A stretch of DNA of 64,000 nucleotides from JADJPO01 sp963724535 (GCA_963724535.1 CAVRVD010000014.1:434001-498000), one strand, 5' to 3'; shown: positions 35,598 to 45,491, numbered from the stretch's first letter. Notes: generated from the sequence alone by a model not told the origin. Numbers and translations: made by a program.

Positions 35598-35999
35598 CAC
35601 CATCGGTGTTGCTCGACATCGCTCGTTGGTCACCGAAAGAGCCTCTGGTCAGCGGCGCTGCCATCCCGCTGTTGCTGGTCGAGCCGCTCTTTGCGGGTCG
35701 TCTGCGGTTGTTTCCGGTGGGTATTGTGTGGATCGATCTTGGTGGTCGCCCGTTCGGGCTCGGCCTCACCCCACGGGGCTCCGCCTCAGCCACGCCCAGC
35801 CCGACGAGCGCTGGGGTGGGCAGGCTCCGGTCGCGGGTCACTGCGGGGGAGCGTGCTCCCCGTTGTTTGATCGCTGCCGTGGCCCTGGGGTGGCCCCCAG
35901 GCCAAGAGGCCGCGGGCCGGGTCGAGGGTGCTGGTGTCCGGATCGGGGAATTCGCTCGGCACGCTGCGACGAATACGATGGTGGTGGCTGTGTTGAGTT

Positions 36000-36092
36000 C
36001 GGGGTCTTCGGTCGGTCCGCCTCGACGGCACGCGGCTGATCAGGGCCGCGAACCTGCATGCCTACGTGGACGCGCTGGGCGTGGCGGTGTGA
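36000..36092 (+). pseudogene. Possible excisionase (HTH) C-terminal remnant
   Basis: After a stop at 35994-35996 the frame reads RGLRSVRLDGTRLIRAANLH and continues AYVDALGVAV to a TGA at 36090. The pattern of a short basic strand, then [LI]IRAA.L.AYV.AL, resembles the wing and last helix of small excisionase/MerR-like proteins of actinobacterial integrative elements. No start or HTH helix is left. This is a weak call based on pattern alone. Confidence 0.3.
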
Positions 36093-36372
36093 CCCTCAAG
36101 AACGCTTGTCCGTCGGTCCGCGCTCGGCGCCGTTCTCCATGGGGTGAGGCGGGGGAATCGATGCCGTGACCAGGGTGTGCGACTGGCGACTGACGAGACC
36201 TCAACCTGCCCGGGTCAGGATCGCCGGCCGTTCGTGCGCTTGGCGCACGCGAACCGACAGGACAGCCGCGGGTCGCTCATGCGGAGGTGCGGATCCGTCC
36301 GGACATGCCGATGAGCGGACGCTGGTACTCAATGGCAACTGCCCCCCTTGCCCCCACGACATGACACCGGCA

Positions 36373-36732
36373 CTACCGGGTTGGGTTGGCAGACCTCACC
36401 GGCTGGGGTGCACCTCCTGCCGGACGCCCCCGTGCGCCGATGACCCGCGGTGCCCCTGGTGCCACAACTGCTGGGCCTACGGGAGGGGGCATCGCACGAC
36501 CGCGACTGCTGGACCCCAGCCGCACTCGCCAGGCCCCTTCCGGAGCCGCGGCTGTGGCTCGTGGTGTGGCGATCCGTGTCAGGACGGCTGCGAGCTCCCT
36601 GCGCTGGTACCAGTCGGTCCACTCCTGCATTCCGGGGTGAGCCGCCCAGCCCGAACGATGCGGTGAGGCAGGCCCTTGCGGATCTTGGGCATTGCCGCTC
36701 CTGACGACGCGAGCGAGCCGGTCCGTGGACAT
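36373..36732 (-). CDS. Hypothetical protein (weak candidate)
   Basis: 119 codons on the minus strand opening MSTDRLARVVRSGN. The middle part, GMQEWTDWYQRRELAAVLTR, has protein-like helical character. The C-terminal third is Pro/Gly/Arg-rich noise. No family is recognised and no ribosome site is clear. It might be the remnant of an element-borne gene, or a chance frame in GC-rich DNA. Confidence 0.25.
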   Translation of the reverse strand: MSTDRLARVVRSGNAQDPQGPASPHRSGWAAHPGMQEWTDWYQRRELAAVLTRIATPRATAAAPEGAWRVRLGSSSRGRAMPPPVGPAVVAPGAPRVIGARGRPAGGAPQPVRSANPTR

Positions 36733-36794
36733 AGAAAAGCTTACGGGGGTCCTCTACGATCGAATGATCCACCTCTTCGAGGGGGGACGGGGCT

Positions 36795-38189
36795 ATGGTT
36801 GTCGAAGCTGTCCGCAGAGACCGGTCGTCACCTCAGGAGTTCCGCATCACTTTCAGTGCGGAGTCCGGGCAGGGTGCAACCTGGGGTGGGCAGTACCAGG
36901 TGGTCGCGATCGGCCCTGACGGCGAAATGCTGCGCAGTCCGTTCGTGAATCCCCTTGATCCCCGCGAGGTGGAATCCGCACTCGCAAGCATCGCCGGCGC
37001 CGGCAGAGGCTTGCAGCGCAGCATCCCCACGGAGAGCCTGGACCCGGTGCGAGATCTCGGTTCCCGGCTCTACGAAGCACTGTTCCGTGGCTCGATCGAG
37101 CGCGCCTGGGCCGCCGCCCTGTCTGCCGGGGGGGAAACCCAGCTGCGTCTGGTTCTCGACGGCGACGAGACGGCGGCGATCCCCTGGGAGTTCCTCTACG
37201 ACCGTCGCCGAGGCGACTTCCTGGTGCTGTCGACGCGTACGCCTCTTGTGCGCGCATATCGTGACCGCCCCGTTGTCCAACCCTCCGATGTCGAACTGCT
37301 CGAGCTGCCGGAACCTGTGAAGGTACTCGCCGTTGCGTCGGACGTGACCGGCGCGTGGCAGGTCGACCGCGAATTGAACAGCCTCAGCCGCTTGCTGGTC
37401 AACAGGGGCGGGTCCACCCTGGTTGTCAAGACTCCCGCCACCTGGCTGGATTGCCTGGCGGCGCTGCACGAGGAGCAGCCACACGTTCTGCATCTGATCG
37501 TGCACGGCGTCGCCAGACCGTCGCAGGCGGGGCCGTTGCGGGAGCAGTCCGTCGCGTTTCTGGCAGAGGGTGGCTCCGGGCTTGGCGGCGGCTACCAGTT
37601 GCGTAGTGTCGACGAACTCGCTGACGAGTTCCGTTCTGCGCCGCGACTGAGTCTCGTCGTCTTCAACGGTTGCAGGACGGACGGCGTCGCGGCACGGCTC
37701 GCGGTCGACCTACCCGCGGTGGTCGGGCTTCGTGGCGACATCACGGACATGGGCGCCGTCACATTCGCCGAGGGTCTCTACGGCGCTCTGTGCAACGGCG
37801 TTCCGCTGGACGCGGCGATGTCGACGGCTCGGTTGAGAATCGACACTGACAATCCCGGCGGCCGCGAGTGGTGTTCTCCCGTGCTCTACCAGCGGCCCGC
37901 CCGCCTGGCCTTCCAGACGTCGCAGCGGCCGGGCTCGTACGAGGTGGCGAACGTGTTGCCCGCATCGGCGGCAGAGACCTCCGAACCCGTCGTGTCGGAC
38001 GACAATACGCTCAACGCCCTTCACGCGATGGTGGCGATCCAGGAGACGAACCTCGGCGTGCTGAGCGAGCGCTCCCGCAGTCTCGGTGACGCGACGCCGC
38101 CCTACATCACGCAAGAGATCGAGGCCACCCGTCGACAGATCGAGCAACTCGTGGGCGAGATTGCCGCCGCCGAACGGAACGCGCGATGA
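36795..38189 (+). CDS. CHAT-domain protease, first gene of clan-CD peptidase operon
   Basis: 464 residues, ATG 36795 with GAGGGGGGA upstream. An N-terminal domain of about 120 residues leads into the CHAT pre-core (TAAIPWEFLYD). The catalytic dyad is intact: His237 in LHLIVHGVA and Cys293 in VVFNGCRTDG. A C-terminal helical tail (about 405-464, IEATRRQIEQLVGEIAAAER) looks like a coiled coil. CHAT proteases are caspase relatives; known ones are activated by partner proteins in Craspase, gasdermin and other immunity systems. Here no such partner is recognisable. It overlaps the next CHAT gene by 4 bp. Confidence 0.88.
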   Translation: MVVEAVRRDRSSPQEFRITFSAESGQGATWGGQYQVVAIGPDGEMLRSPFVNPLDPREVESALASIAGAGRGLQRSIPTESLDPVRDLGSRLYEALFRGSIERAWAAALSAGGETQLRLVLDGDETAAIPWEFLYDRRRGDFLVLSTRTPLVRAYRDRPVVQPSDVELLELPEPVKVLAVASDVTGAWQVDRELNSLSRLLVNRGGSTLVVKTPATWLDCLAALHEEQPHVLHLIVHGVARPSQAGPLREQSVAFLAEGGSGLGGGYQLRSVDELADEFRSAPRLSLVVFNGCRTDGVAARLAVDLPAVVGLRGDITDMGAVTFAEGLYGALCNGVPLDAAMSTARLRIDTDNPGGREWCSPVLYQRPARLAFQTSQRPGSYEVANVLPASAAETSEPVVSDDNTLNALHAMVAIQETNLGVLSERSRSLGDATPPYITQEIEATRRQIEQLVGEIAAAERNAR

Positions 38190-40141
38190 CGGCCCCCACG
38201 CGGGGAGGCCGTGGGGAGATCAAACCCCGACGGGGGTCATCCGAGGACGCCGTGCGCAAGATGGCGACGATCCTTCGCAGGCTCGAGCAGCGCAGGGACG
38301 AGAGGTCGCATTTCGCGGACAAACTGGCCACGCTCAGGGCGGCGGGTCTGCTCGCGGTCGCCGGAGAGGAGGCCCTGCTCGCGGCCGTCGACGACAAGAT
38401 GCGGCAGACGGACGGGATCCTCGTCAACCTCGAGCGGAACGAGGTCACGGTCGAGCAGGCGCTGAAGAATCTCGACGCAGTCGCGCAGGGCTACGAGTGG
38501 AGGGTGATCGAGGGGGTTCAACCCGACCTGGACCGCAAGATCGCCGAACAGAACAACGTCCTACTGCACCTGCAGTCCCAGGTCGACGGTTGGAAGACAC
38601 GCCTGGAACCGGTTCGCGCCAGCATCGACGAGGCGCTCACGGTGCGGGCGCCTGTTGCTCGGGAGCGGGCCGTGGTGGAGCGAATGGCGGGACTGGTGGC
38701 GGCGGCCGAGCGCGCCTTGTCCGACCGGCGGTACCTCGACGCGTACGAGCCTCTGCGTCGTCTGGAGCCGTCGAGCGCAACGCCGGCCTCCGAGGAAGAA
38801 CCACCGCAACCCAGGGCGTCCGTCCCGACCCCGGACGAGTCGCCCGAAGGCGTTGCGCAGCGCGTGCGGGCCAAGGTGGCTGCGACGCAACGCTTCAGCG
38901 GCCGTGCCGAGGTGCTCCTGCTGCACTCGGCGGCCGAGGGGCTCCACACCTACACGGTCCTGCTCCGGACGCCCAGTGAGGTGGGCACGCAGGGGTTCAG
39001 CATCCAGGACTCGAGTTCCCTCGTCGACCAGGACCGGGCGTACATGCGTGATGCCATCTCCCGAATCACCAAGGCGGTCGACAGCGCTATCGCGCGCAGC
39101 TTCCGACCGGCAACTGAGAGCGTCGGGGCCCGGAGCGCCACGGTCGCGGCACCGGTGGTCCCCGCCGCGGCGGCGATCCGTGACCTGCGGCCGCAGTCGC
39201 CCTCGGGCGAGGACGCGACCCCGGACGACCTGTCGACGTTGGTGCGTGACATGGGCAAGGTGATGTTCCGCCTGATCGCACCGGACCGGATGCGCGAGTA
39301 TCTGTCCAACAACCCGTGCTCGCTGACCATCACCACCGACGATCTCGAGCTCCCCTGGGAGCTGATGTACGACGAATCGCTTGAGGGCCCCGCATCAGAG
39401 GCAGGTCTCGGTTTCCTCTGCCTGCAGCGACCGATTGCGCGGATGCCGATGGGTCGGGCCTTTCCACGCCAGCGCCCCGTGGCACGCCGCACGGACAAGT
39501 TGCGCTTCCTGTTGATTCACTCCGACCCCGACCGCAATTTGATGGCGGCGGGATCAGAGGTCCAGAAGATCAAAGAGTCGCTGACCTCCGACCAGGTCGG
39601 CAGGGAAAATGTCGACGTGACGGTGCTGGGGCCGGACGACATCACTGGCGAGGCGCTCAACCGGGCGCTCCTCGGCGGCCGCTACGACGTCATCCATTTC
39701 GCTGGCCACGCCAGCTTCGACGAGGCGAATCCCGAGCTCAGCGGATTGATCCTCAAGAACCACGAGCGATTCCTCTCACAGAAGATCCAGCGCTTCCTCG
39801 AAGGGCAGCCGCTCGTCTTCCTGAATGCCTGCCAGACGGGCCGCACCGCGAACTCCGATGCACCCCAGAGCGTTGGTGAGTATTTTTGGAGACCCGCCGA
39901 GGGCCTTGCCTCGGCCTTCCTGTACGGCGGGGCGCTCGGTTGCGTCGGGTCGCTGTGGCCCGTGTACGACGACCCCGCGGCAGAGTTCGCTATTGAGTTC
40001 TACAAGCAGGCGCTGGAGGGACAGATGCTGGGCGAGGCCATGCGGACGGCGCGACGGGTGACCCGCGAGAGATACTCGGACTCCATCACGTGGGCCTCGT
40101 TCGTCCTCTACGGCGACCCGACCTATCGTCTGGTGCGGTGA
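38186..40141 (+). CDS. CHAT-domain protease with N-terminal coiled-coil region
   Basis: 651 residues; ATG 38186 overlaps the previous stop (ATGA). Residues about 20-190 are long amphipathic helices rich in Arg, Glu and Leu, probably coiled coil. A Pro/Ser linker (about 195-225) and a small alpha/beta segment (about 240-310) follow. The C-terminal CHAT domain contains LELPWELMYD, His508 (DVIHFAGHAS) and Cys549 (LVFLNACQTG). It ends with the usual WASFVLYGDP. Compared with the first gene, the regulatory part is at the N-terminus, so the two may sense different inputs or form a heteromer. Confidence 0.9.
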   Translation: MTAPTRGGRGEIKPRRGSSEDAVRKMATILRRLEQRRDERSHFADKLATLRAAGLLAVAGEEALLAAVDDKMRQTDGILVNLERNEVTVEQALKNLDAVAQGYEWRVIEGVQPDLDRKIAEQNNVLLHLQSQVDGWKTRLEPVRASIDEALTVRAPVARERAVVERMAGLVAAAERALSDRRYLDAYEPLRRLEPSSATPASEEEPPQPRASVPTPDESPEGVAQRVRAKVAATQRFSGRAEVLLLHSAAEGLHTYTVLLRTPSEVGTQGFSIQDSSSLVDQDRAYMRDAISRITKAVDSAIARSFRPATESVGARSATVAAPVVPAAAAIRDLRPQSPSGEDATPDDLSTLVRDMGKVMFRLIAPDRMREYLSNNPCSLTITTDDLELPWELMYDESLEGPASEAGLGFLCLQRPIARMPMGRAFPRQRPVARRTDKLRFLLIHSDPDRNLMAAGSEVQKIKESLTSDQVGRENVDVTVLGPDDITGEALNRALLGGRYDVIHFAGHASFDEANPELSGLILKNHERFLSQKIQRFLEGQPLVFLNACQTGRTANSDAPQSVGEYFWRPAEGLASAFLYGGALGCVGSLWPVYDDPAAEFAIEFYKQALEGQMLGEAMRTARRVTRERYSDSITWASFVLYGDPTYRLVR

Positions 40142-40145
40142 CCAC

Positions 40146-42710
40146 ATGACACGACGCGCGCTGCTCCTGGGCAGCCAGACCGGTGGGCTCTCCGGCGTTC
40201 ACGCCGACGTCGAGCTCATGCGCACCACGATGGAGGCGCTGGATTTCCAGACCACGGTGCTGACCGACTCGGCGACACGTGACCGTGTCCTCGACGCCTA
40301 CCGCGAGCTGGTGTCGGGGACGGCCGACGGCGACGCCGTCCTCGTGTACTACTCTGGACACGGGGCACGGTTGCGCAACCCGTTGGCGGGCCACGACGGC
40401 GACGAGGCAGCGTACGTGCAGTTCATCGTGCCGACGGACTTCGACGACGCTCCGGAGGGCGAGTTCCGCGGCATCTTCGCGGAGGAGCTGAGCCTGCTTC
40501 AGGCCGAGTTGACCCGTCGAACGCCCAACGTGACGACGGTGCTGGACTGCTGCCACTCCGCACGGATGTCCCGTGACGCCTCACGACTGCCGCGCGCTCG
40601 GGACGTCCGGGGCCTCATCTCCATGGACGCAGTCGCCGCCGCTCGGAAGACCGTTCGCAATCTCGTCGCGGCCCACTCGAACCTCGGAGGCGCCTTCCAT
40701 GCCGACGCGAACCCGTTCGCGGTGCGTGTCGTCGCGTGCGCGCCGGACCAGAGCGCGTACGAGGTCGATCTCCCCGACGGCACGCGGCACGGGGCGCTGA
40801 CGGCGGCGTTGGCTCGAATGCTGGCCGATCGGTCGAGGCGTCGGTTCACCTGGCGAGAACTTCTGGATCACCTCCGCCCAGCGGTGACGGACCTCTCCGA
40901 GTTTCAGCGGCCCGAGATCGAGGGCCCGGTGGATCGCTATGTCTTCACCAGCCACGAGCGCAAGGCCGACGGCGTCCTTCCCGTCGTCGTGGAGGCCGGT
41001 GAGGCCTACCTCGATGTGCCCTCGTTCTTCGGCCTCGGACCCGGCGACCTGTTCGACCTCGTGGCCGACGGCGATCGGGACGCCCGGCTGGCCTCCGCCG
41101 TGGTCGCCGACGTGGTCGCCGGTCGCCCGCATCTGGTGTTGCGCGACGGTGAGTTGGGTGGACGGACGACGGGTGTCGAGGCATGGCCGGTCCGAGTCGC
41201 CTTCGGACGGCGACCGGTCGCGGTGGTGCCATCGGACAACCCGGCCGGCCAGCAGGTGGTCGCAGCTCTTGCCGCGTCGACGCACACCGTGGTCGTGGGG
41301 TCCGATGCGCCGGGCATGTTGGCCCGCGTGGACGTGGGGGACGAGGGCTTTCGCCTGTGCGACGCGGCGGGTGAACCGTTGACCTCCCAGGCACGGTCGA
41401 TCGACGCCGCTTCTCTGACGTCCCTACGGCGAGACGTCGGACAACTCGCCCGCGCGGCGCACCTGCGTGATCTGTCCTCCGGAGTGGACGCGGCAGCCTT
41501 GCCGGACGACGTGGTGGTCGAGTACTTCCGCCTCGCCATGGACGGGGAGACACCCGCCGAGTTGACCGTCGAGACGGGCGAGCACCTCTTCGACGGCGAC
41601 CGGATCGTCGTCCGACTGCGCAACACCGGTAGCGAGCAGCGATTCGTCTCCGTGTTCGACATCGGTCTGCGAGGGGCGATCACTCACCTGTCGACATCAG
41701 AACCCTCGGGTCTCACGCTCGCCCCAGGCGACGTCTACGATCTGGGCCGCACGTCTGCTGGGGCGTTGACCGGGATCGAAGTCTTCTGGCCCGACAACCT
41801 TCCACGTTCCGGGCCGAGGCCGGAGAGCATCGTGGTGCTGATCATGGATCGGCGTCAGGATCTCAGAGTGCTGTCCCAGACGGGCGTGACCCGCAGCGCC
41901 GGGCAACCGCTCTCGGAGCTGGAACGACTCACCGATGCGCTCTCTTCGGGGCTGCGCGACGCGAGACCGCTGGTGGCCGGGCCGCAGCCGGTTCGATACC
42001 GCGTGACGCGGCTCGACATCCTCCTTCATCCACAACGACGCGGCGACGCGCGGGAGCCCGTCTTCGAGATCGACAACAGGCCGGATCCGTCCTTCCGGTG
42101 GATGACACCACGCTCCTCGGTCTCGGTGCCCGATCGCGTGGCCGTCCGGCTGTCAGAGGTCGTGGTGCACTCCAACAGGGCAATCCTGCGTTCGCGCGTG
42201 CGCGTCGATGCAATGGTGATCACCCGAACCTCGGGCCCGGCGGCCGTTGCTCCTCCCTACCAGGCGGCTACCGCACGCTTCGATCGCGTGCAGGACGGTG
42301 ACCGATTGCCATTGGACAACCTCCTGCTCTACGAAGGACCCGTCTTCGACTTCCTCGACGTGGCGATCTGGGTCGCCCGTGACGAGCAGGCGGAGCTGGA
42401 CCTCGCGGACCTCTTCAAGCGCGAGATCGGTAAGGAGGACGTCGGGACCGCCCTCGCGACGCTGGCCGGACTAGCCGTGGCGGCACCACAGGCGGCTGTC
42501 GCCGTCGCAGCCGTCGCAGCCGTCGCGACCCTGGTGCGCACCGGAGCCGCTCTGCTCGACAAAGCCGTCGGCAAGAGCATCGGTGTGTACCGCACCTCGC
42601 TGCTGCCGTGCGAGCGGTTCGGTGCAGGCGACCCGGTGGCGCGACACCCCGGCTCCGGTCTGCTGCGTGCTCAGGACATGTCGTTCGCATTCGAAGTCGT
42701 CGCATCGTGA
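40146..42710 (+). CDS. Caspase-like (C14) peptidase with DUF4384-like and long C-terminal region
   Basis: 854 residues, starting 4 bp after the previous gene. Residues 1-270 form a metacaspase-type domain opening with ALLLGSQTGGLSGVHADVEL, with His72 (YYSGHGARL) and Cys136 (VLDCCHSA). Residues about 465-590 (VVEYFRLAMDGETPAEL, later FVSVFDIGLRGAITHL) resemble DUF4384, a beta-domain often fused to bacterial caspases. The last 250 residues match nothing I know. They include an Ala/Val-rich hydrophobic stretch (about 769-800, LATLAGLAVAAPQAAVAVAA) that could be membrane-active. It is the central gene of the operon. Confidence 0.85.
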   Translation: MTRRALLLGSQTGGLSGVHADVELMRTTMEALDFQTTVLTDSATRDRVLDAYRELVSGTADGDAVLVYYSGHGARLRNPLAGHDGDEAAYVQFIVPTDFDDAPEGEFRGIFAEELSLLQAELTRRTPNVTTVLDCCHSARMSRDASRLPRARDVRGLISMDAVAAARKTVRNLVAAHSNLGGAFHADANPFAVRVVACAPDQSAYEVDLPDGTRHGALTAALARMLADRSRRRFTWRELLDHLRPAVTDLSEFQRPEIEGPVDRYVFTSHERKADGVLPVVVEAGEAYLDVPSFFGLGPGDLFDLVADGDRDARLASAVVADVVAGRPHLVLRDGELGGRTTGVEAWPVRVAFGRRPVAVVPSDNPAGQQVVAALAASTHTVVVGSDAPGMLARVDVGDEGFRLCDAAGEPLTSQARSIDAASLTSLRRDVGQLARAAHLRDLSSGVDAAALPDDVVVEYFRLAMDGETPAELTVETGEHLFDGDRIVVRLRNTGSEQRFVSVFDIGLRGAITHLSTSEPSGLTLAPGDVYDLGRTSAGALTGIEVFWPDNLPRSGPRPESIVVLIMDRRQDLRVLSQTGVTRSAGQPLSELERLTDALSSGLRDARPLVAGPQPVRYRVTRLDILLHPQRRGDAREPVFEIDNRPDPSFRWMTPRSSVSVPDRVAVRLSEVVVHSNRAILRSRVRVDAMVITRTSGPAAVAPPYQAATARFDRVQDGDRLPLDNLLLYEGPVFDFLDVAIWVARDEQAELDLADLFKREIGKEDVGTALATLAGLAVAAPQAAVAVAAVAAVATLVRTGAALLDKAVGKSIGVYRTSLLPCERFGAGDPVARHPGSGLLRAQDMSFAFEVVAS

Positions 42711-42728
42711 CGACGGCAGGGAACCGGC

Positions 42729-45491
42729 ATGGACACGACCTCTGAGCAAGACAGACAGCGGGCCGGCGCACTCAATGCCACCGCCGAACGGCTGCGGGTC
42801 TCCGGTCGCTACGCCGAGGCGGAGCCGTTGTACCGGGCGGCGCTGGACATCTACGACCGCCGCTCTATGCGTTCCACCGTTCCGGCTGCCATCTGCCAGG
42901 ACAATCTCGGCACACTCCTCGCCGAGACCCATCGCTTCGCGGAAGCCGTTCAGCAGCACCGGCAGGCGCTCTCGGTGTTCGCTCAGCACCCGGACAACCC
43001 CATCGACTACGCCATCTGCGCCAACAACCTCGGGATGGCGTACGCACTGTCGGGCGATCACCGAGCGGCGGAGCAGTACCTGTCACAGGCAGAAGCTGTG
43101 CACCGCGGGGCGGGCAGCGACGGGCTGGCATACGCGGGCGTACTGGTCAATCTTGCCCGAATCTCCGTCGAGAACCCGGAGGGTGGCGATCTGGCGGCCG
43201 CCGAGCGGCTCCTTCTCCGGGCGATGGACATCTGCCACCGGGTAGGTCCGGACGGCGAGCACCTCGTCGTCCAAGCCGCCGCGGCGTACGGATCCGTCCT
43301 GACGTTTCAGGGGCGGCTTGCCGAGGCGAAAGCGGTCCTGGAATCGGCGGTCGAGGGCGCTGTCCTCCTGCTGGGGTCCGCTCATCCGGACGCGCAGGTG
43401 GTTCGAGCGAACCTTGCTGACGTGTATGGGCGACTGGGCGAACAGGCACGAGCCGTCGAAGACCTCACGGGGCTCCTGACGGAGCTCACCGAAGCTGAGA
43501 CCAGCTCTGGCCCCCTGCTCGAAGCCGTCCGCGTGAATCTGGCCCGTCTCCACGAGCAGGCGGGCCGCCCGGAAGCAGCGTTCCCGCTGCTGGCCGCCGG
43601 AGTGGAAAGCGAACTTCTACGGCTGCGGGATCTCACCCGCATCGCGACGCGACAGGAGGCAGCCGCAGCCCTACGGCACAACAACGAGTACTTCGTGACC
43701 TTCTTGGGTTTCGCGGTCCGCCAGCGCGACCGACTGACGCACGCTCCTGGGATCGCCTTGCAGTTCTGGATGGAGCGGCGTGCCCTGGCCGCGGACGTGC
43801 TTGCAACGCTGGTCCGGCCGTCCGACGACACCGTGCCGCCGGAGGCCAGAGCCGACGCAAGGCGGCTCGGCGAGCTGAAACGGCAGATCGACGCGGACGT
43901 TCGAATCTCCTCCGCCCGGTTCGTACGGTCGCTCGATGAATGGATCGCCCGCAACGAGCGGTTGAACGTGCTCCGGGCTGAGGCGGAGGATATCGAGCGC
44001 CGCTTGGTTCCGATGCTGCCGGGGCCGGTCGTCAGTTCGTCGGGCTCAGCTGTGGACCCCGCGCGCCTTGCCGCACTGTTGTCGGAGAGGGACGTTCTCC
44101 TGGAGTGCTGCGCCCTTGCTCCGGGCAGCAGACCGGAGACCGCCCACGCCGCTCAGGACTCCCGGCTGGTCGATCGCGCGTACGTCGTCTTTGTCGTCCG
44201 CGGGGACGAGGGAGGCCGGGTCCGCCTGATCGAGCTCGGAGCCGCGCCGATCCTGGAGAAGCTCGTCGCCGATTTCGGCGAAGCGCTGCGTTCGGGAGCG
44301 GACGGGCGCGACCTCGCGGCCCCCACCACCACCGGCGCGGCGCCGAGCGATGACGTGGAGCCCCAACTCCGAGAAAGACTCGCCTCCGGATTGACGGCGC
44401 CACTTCAGGTCGCGCTGGCGGGAGCTGACCATGTCGTCGTGTGCCCGGACGGCGCGCTGTGCGTGGTTCCCTTCCAAGCACTTCCGAGTCCTGGCGGTCA
44501 GGGCTACTGGGTCGACGACTATCAGGTCGACTACCTTCCTTCGGCTCTCGACCTGCTCGAGCGGACGCACCCGGCACCACGCCAGGGTCCCGTCCTCATC
44601 GGCGCTCCGCGCTACAGCCTCGCCCCGGGCGTCGACGGACCGTACCGGCCCCTCGAGGGCGCCCGGGCGGAGGTAGTGAAGATCGCATCACGGCTGGGCG
44701 TGGAACCGCTACTGGAGGAGAAGGCGACCAAGGCCGCCGTCACCGCTCTCCACGGTCCTGTCCTTTTGCACATCGCCAGCCACGGCTTCTTCGACGACAG
44801 ATACGGCGGAGTCTCCTTCATCCAGCACGAGACAGGCGTCTTTGAGGACGACCCTTACGCGGATCCGGAGTTCACCAGGCTCGCCCGGCTCGTGGGTGCC
44901 GACACCCGACCACCCGTGAAGTCGGTGACGGTGACCGATGGCGGCCCGTACCGTGACGAGCCCGGTGCGCTGCTGCTCAGCGGTGGCCTCGCTCTCGCCG
45001 GGGCCAACGACCACTGGGAACAGCGCCGCTCGGCACGGTTCGCGAATCCGGAGTCCTTCGAATCCGGCGAATTGCTGGCCGCCGACATCGTGCAGCTCGA
45101 CCTGCGCGGCACTGCCCTGGCCGTGCTGTCCGCCTGTGACACCGGCCGGGGGCAGATCATCCCGGGGGAGGCTGTGTGGGGACTGCAGTTGGCCGTTCGA
45201 CTCGCTGGTGCCGCGTCGGTCGTCATGAGCCTGTGGCGGGTGGACGACGACGCGACCGCCGAGCTGATGGACGCGTTCTACGATCGGATCCTGCACGGCC
45301 TGTCGGTCGGAGCCGCGCTGCGCGCTGCGTCGAAGGCAGTCCGCTCTCACGCGCCTCACCCTCGCTACTGGGCTCCATTCATCTGCCTCGGCGATTCGCG
45401 ACCGCTCGTGGCTCAGCTTCTCAATAGGGCGGGCCCGGCGACGATCGAGCCGAACTCAGTGAGCGGTCGCACCACCCCCTGCCGCAGCTGA
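42729..45491 (+). CDS. TPR-CHAT protease
   Basis: 920 residues, 18 bp after the caspase gene. N-terminal tetratricopeptide repeats (about 10-300; units such as YAEAEPLYRAALDIYDRR and FAEAVQQHRQALSVF) are followed by helical linkers. The CHAT domain contains VCPDGALCVVPFQALPS, His685 (LLHIASHGFF) and Cys803 (LAVLSACDTGRG). His and Cys are 118 residues apart, against 41-56 in the other CHAT proteins here, because of an insert of about 65 residues. TPR-CHAT proteins are the closest match to the Csx29/TPR-CHAT type, which is regulated by a bound partner. No Cas gene is present. Confidence 0.9.
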   Translation: MDTTSEQDRQRAGALNATAERLRVSGRYAEAEPLYRAALDIYDRRSMRSTVPAAICQDNLGTLLAETHRFAEAVQQHRQALSVFAQHPDNPIDYAICANNLGMAYALSGDHRAAEQYLSQAEAVHRGAGSDGLAYAGVLVNLARISVENPEGGDLAAAERLLLRAMDICHRVGPDGEHLVVQAAAAYGSVLTFQGRLAEAKAVLESAVEGAVLLLGSAHPDAQVVRANLADVYGRLGEQARAVEDLTGLLTELTEAETSSGPLLEAVRVNLARLHEQAGRPEAAFPLLAAGVESELLRLRDLTRIATRQEAAAALRHNNEYFVTFLGFAVRQRDRLTHAPGIALQFWMERRALAADVLATLVRPSDDTVPPEARADARRLGELKRQIDADVRISSARFVRSLDEWIARNERLNVLRAEAEDIERRLVPMLPGPVVSSSGSAVDPARLAALLSERDVLLECCALAPGSRPETAHAAQDSRLVDRAYVVFVVRGDEGGRVRLIELGAAPILEKLVADFGEALRSGADGRDLAAPTTTGAAPSDDVEPQLRERLASGLTAPLQVALAGADHVVVCPDGALCVVPFQALPSPGGQGYWVDDYQVDYLPSALDLLERTHPAPRQGPVLIGAPRYSLAPGVDGPYRPLEGARAEVVKIASRLGVEPLLEEKATKAAVTALHGPVLLHIASHGFFDDRYGGVSFIQHETGVFEDDPYADPEFTRLARLVGADTRPPVKSVTVTDGGPYRDEPGALLLSGGLALAGANDHWEQRRSARFANPESFESGELLAADIVQLDLRGTALAVLSACDTGRGQIIPGEAVWGLQLAVRLAGAASVVMSLWRVDDDATAELMDAFYDRILHGLSVGAALRAASKAVRSHAPHPRYWAPFICLGDSRPLVAQLLNRAGPATIEPNSVSGRTTPCRS

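Larger units (their letters stand above)
35598..36794. other. Junction region without a convincing intact gene
   Basis: About 1.2 kb between the att remnant and the first CHAT gene. Several frames are open because of the high GC, but none has both a good start and family-like sequence. One reading frame begins VRDSNPEPADS, which is only the translated tRNA fragment. A short plus-strand tail at 36000-36092 resembles an excisionase C-terminus. A minus-strand frame at 36373-36732 is a weak candidate. The base composition is somewhat more mixed than in flanking genes. It looks like decayed integration-module DNA. Confidence 0.5.

Noticed and set aside
35561..35640. A complete tRNA gene
   Set aside because: Only the anticodon-loop end, variable loop, T-arm and 3' acceptor strand are present; no D-arm or 5' acceptor strand follows.
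35558..36169. 203-codon plus-strand frame beginning RDSNPEPADS
   Set aside because: The start is the translated tRNA-Lys fragment, a well-known annotation artefact, and the rest has no protein character.
36732..36760. Promoter for the protease operon (TACGAT at 36755-36760)
   Set aside because: The -10 is plausible but no acceptable -35 lies 16-18 bp upstream, so I did not list it.
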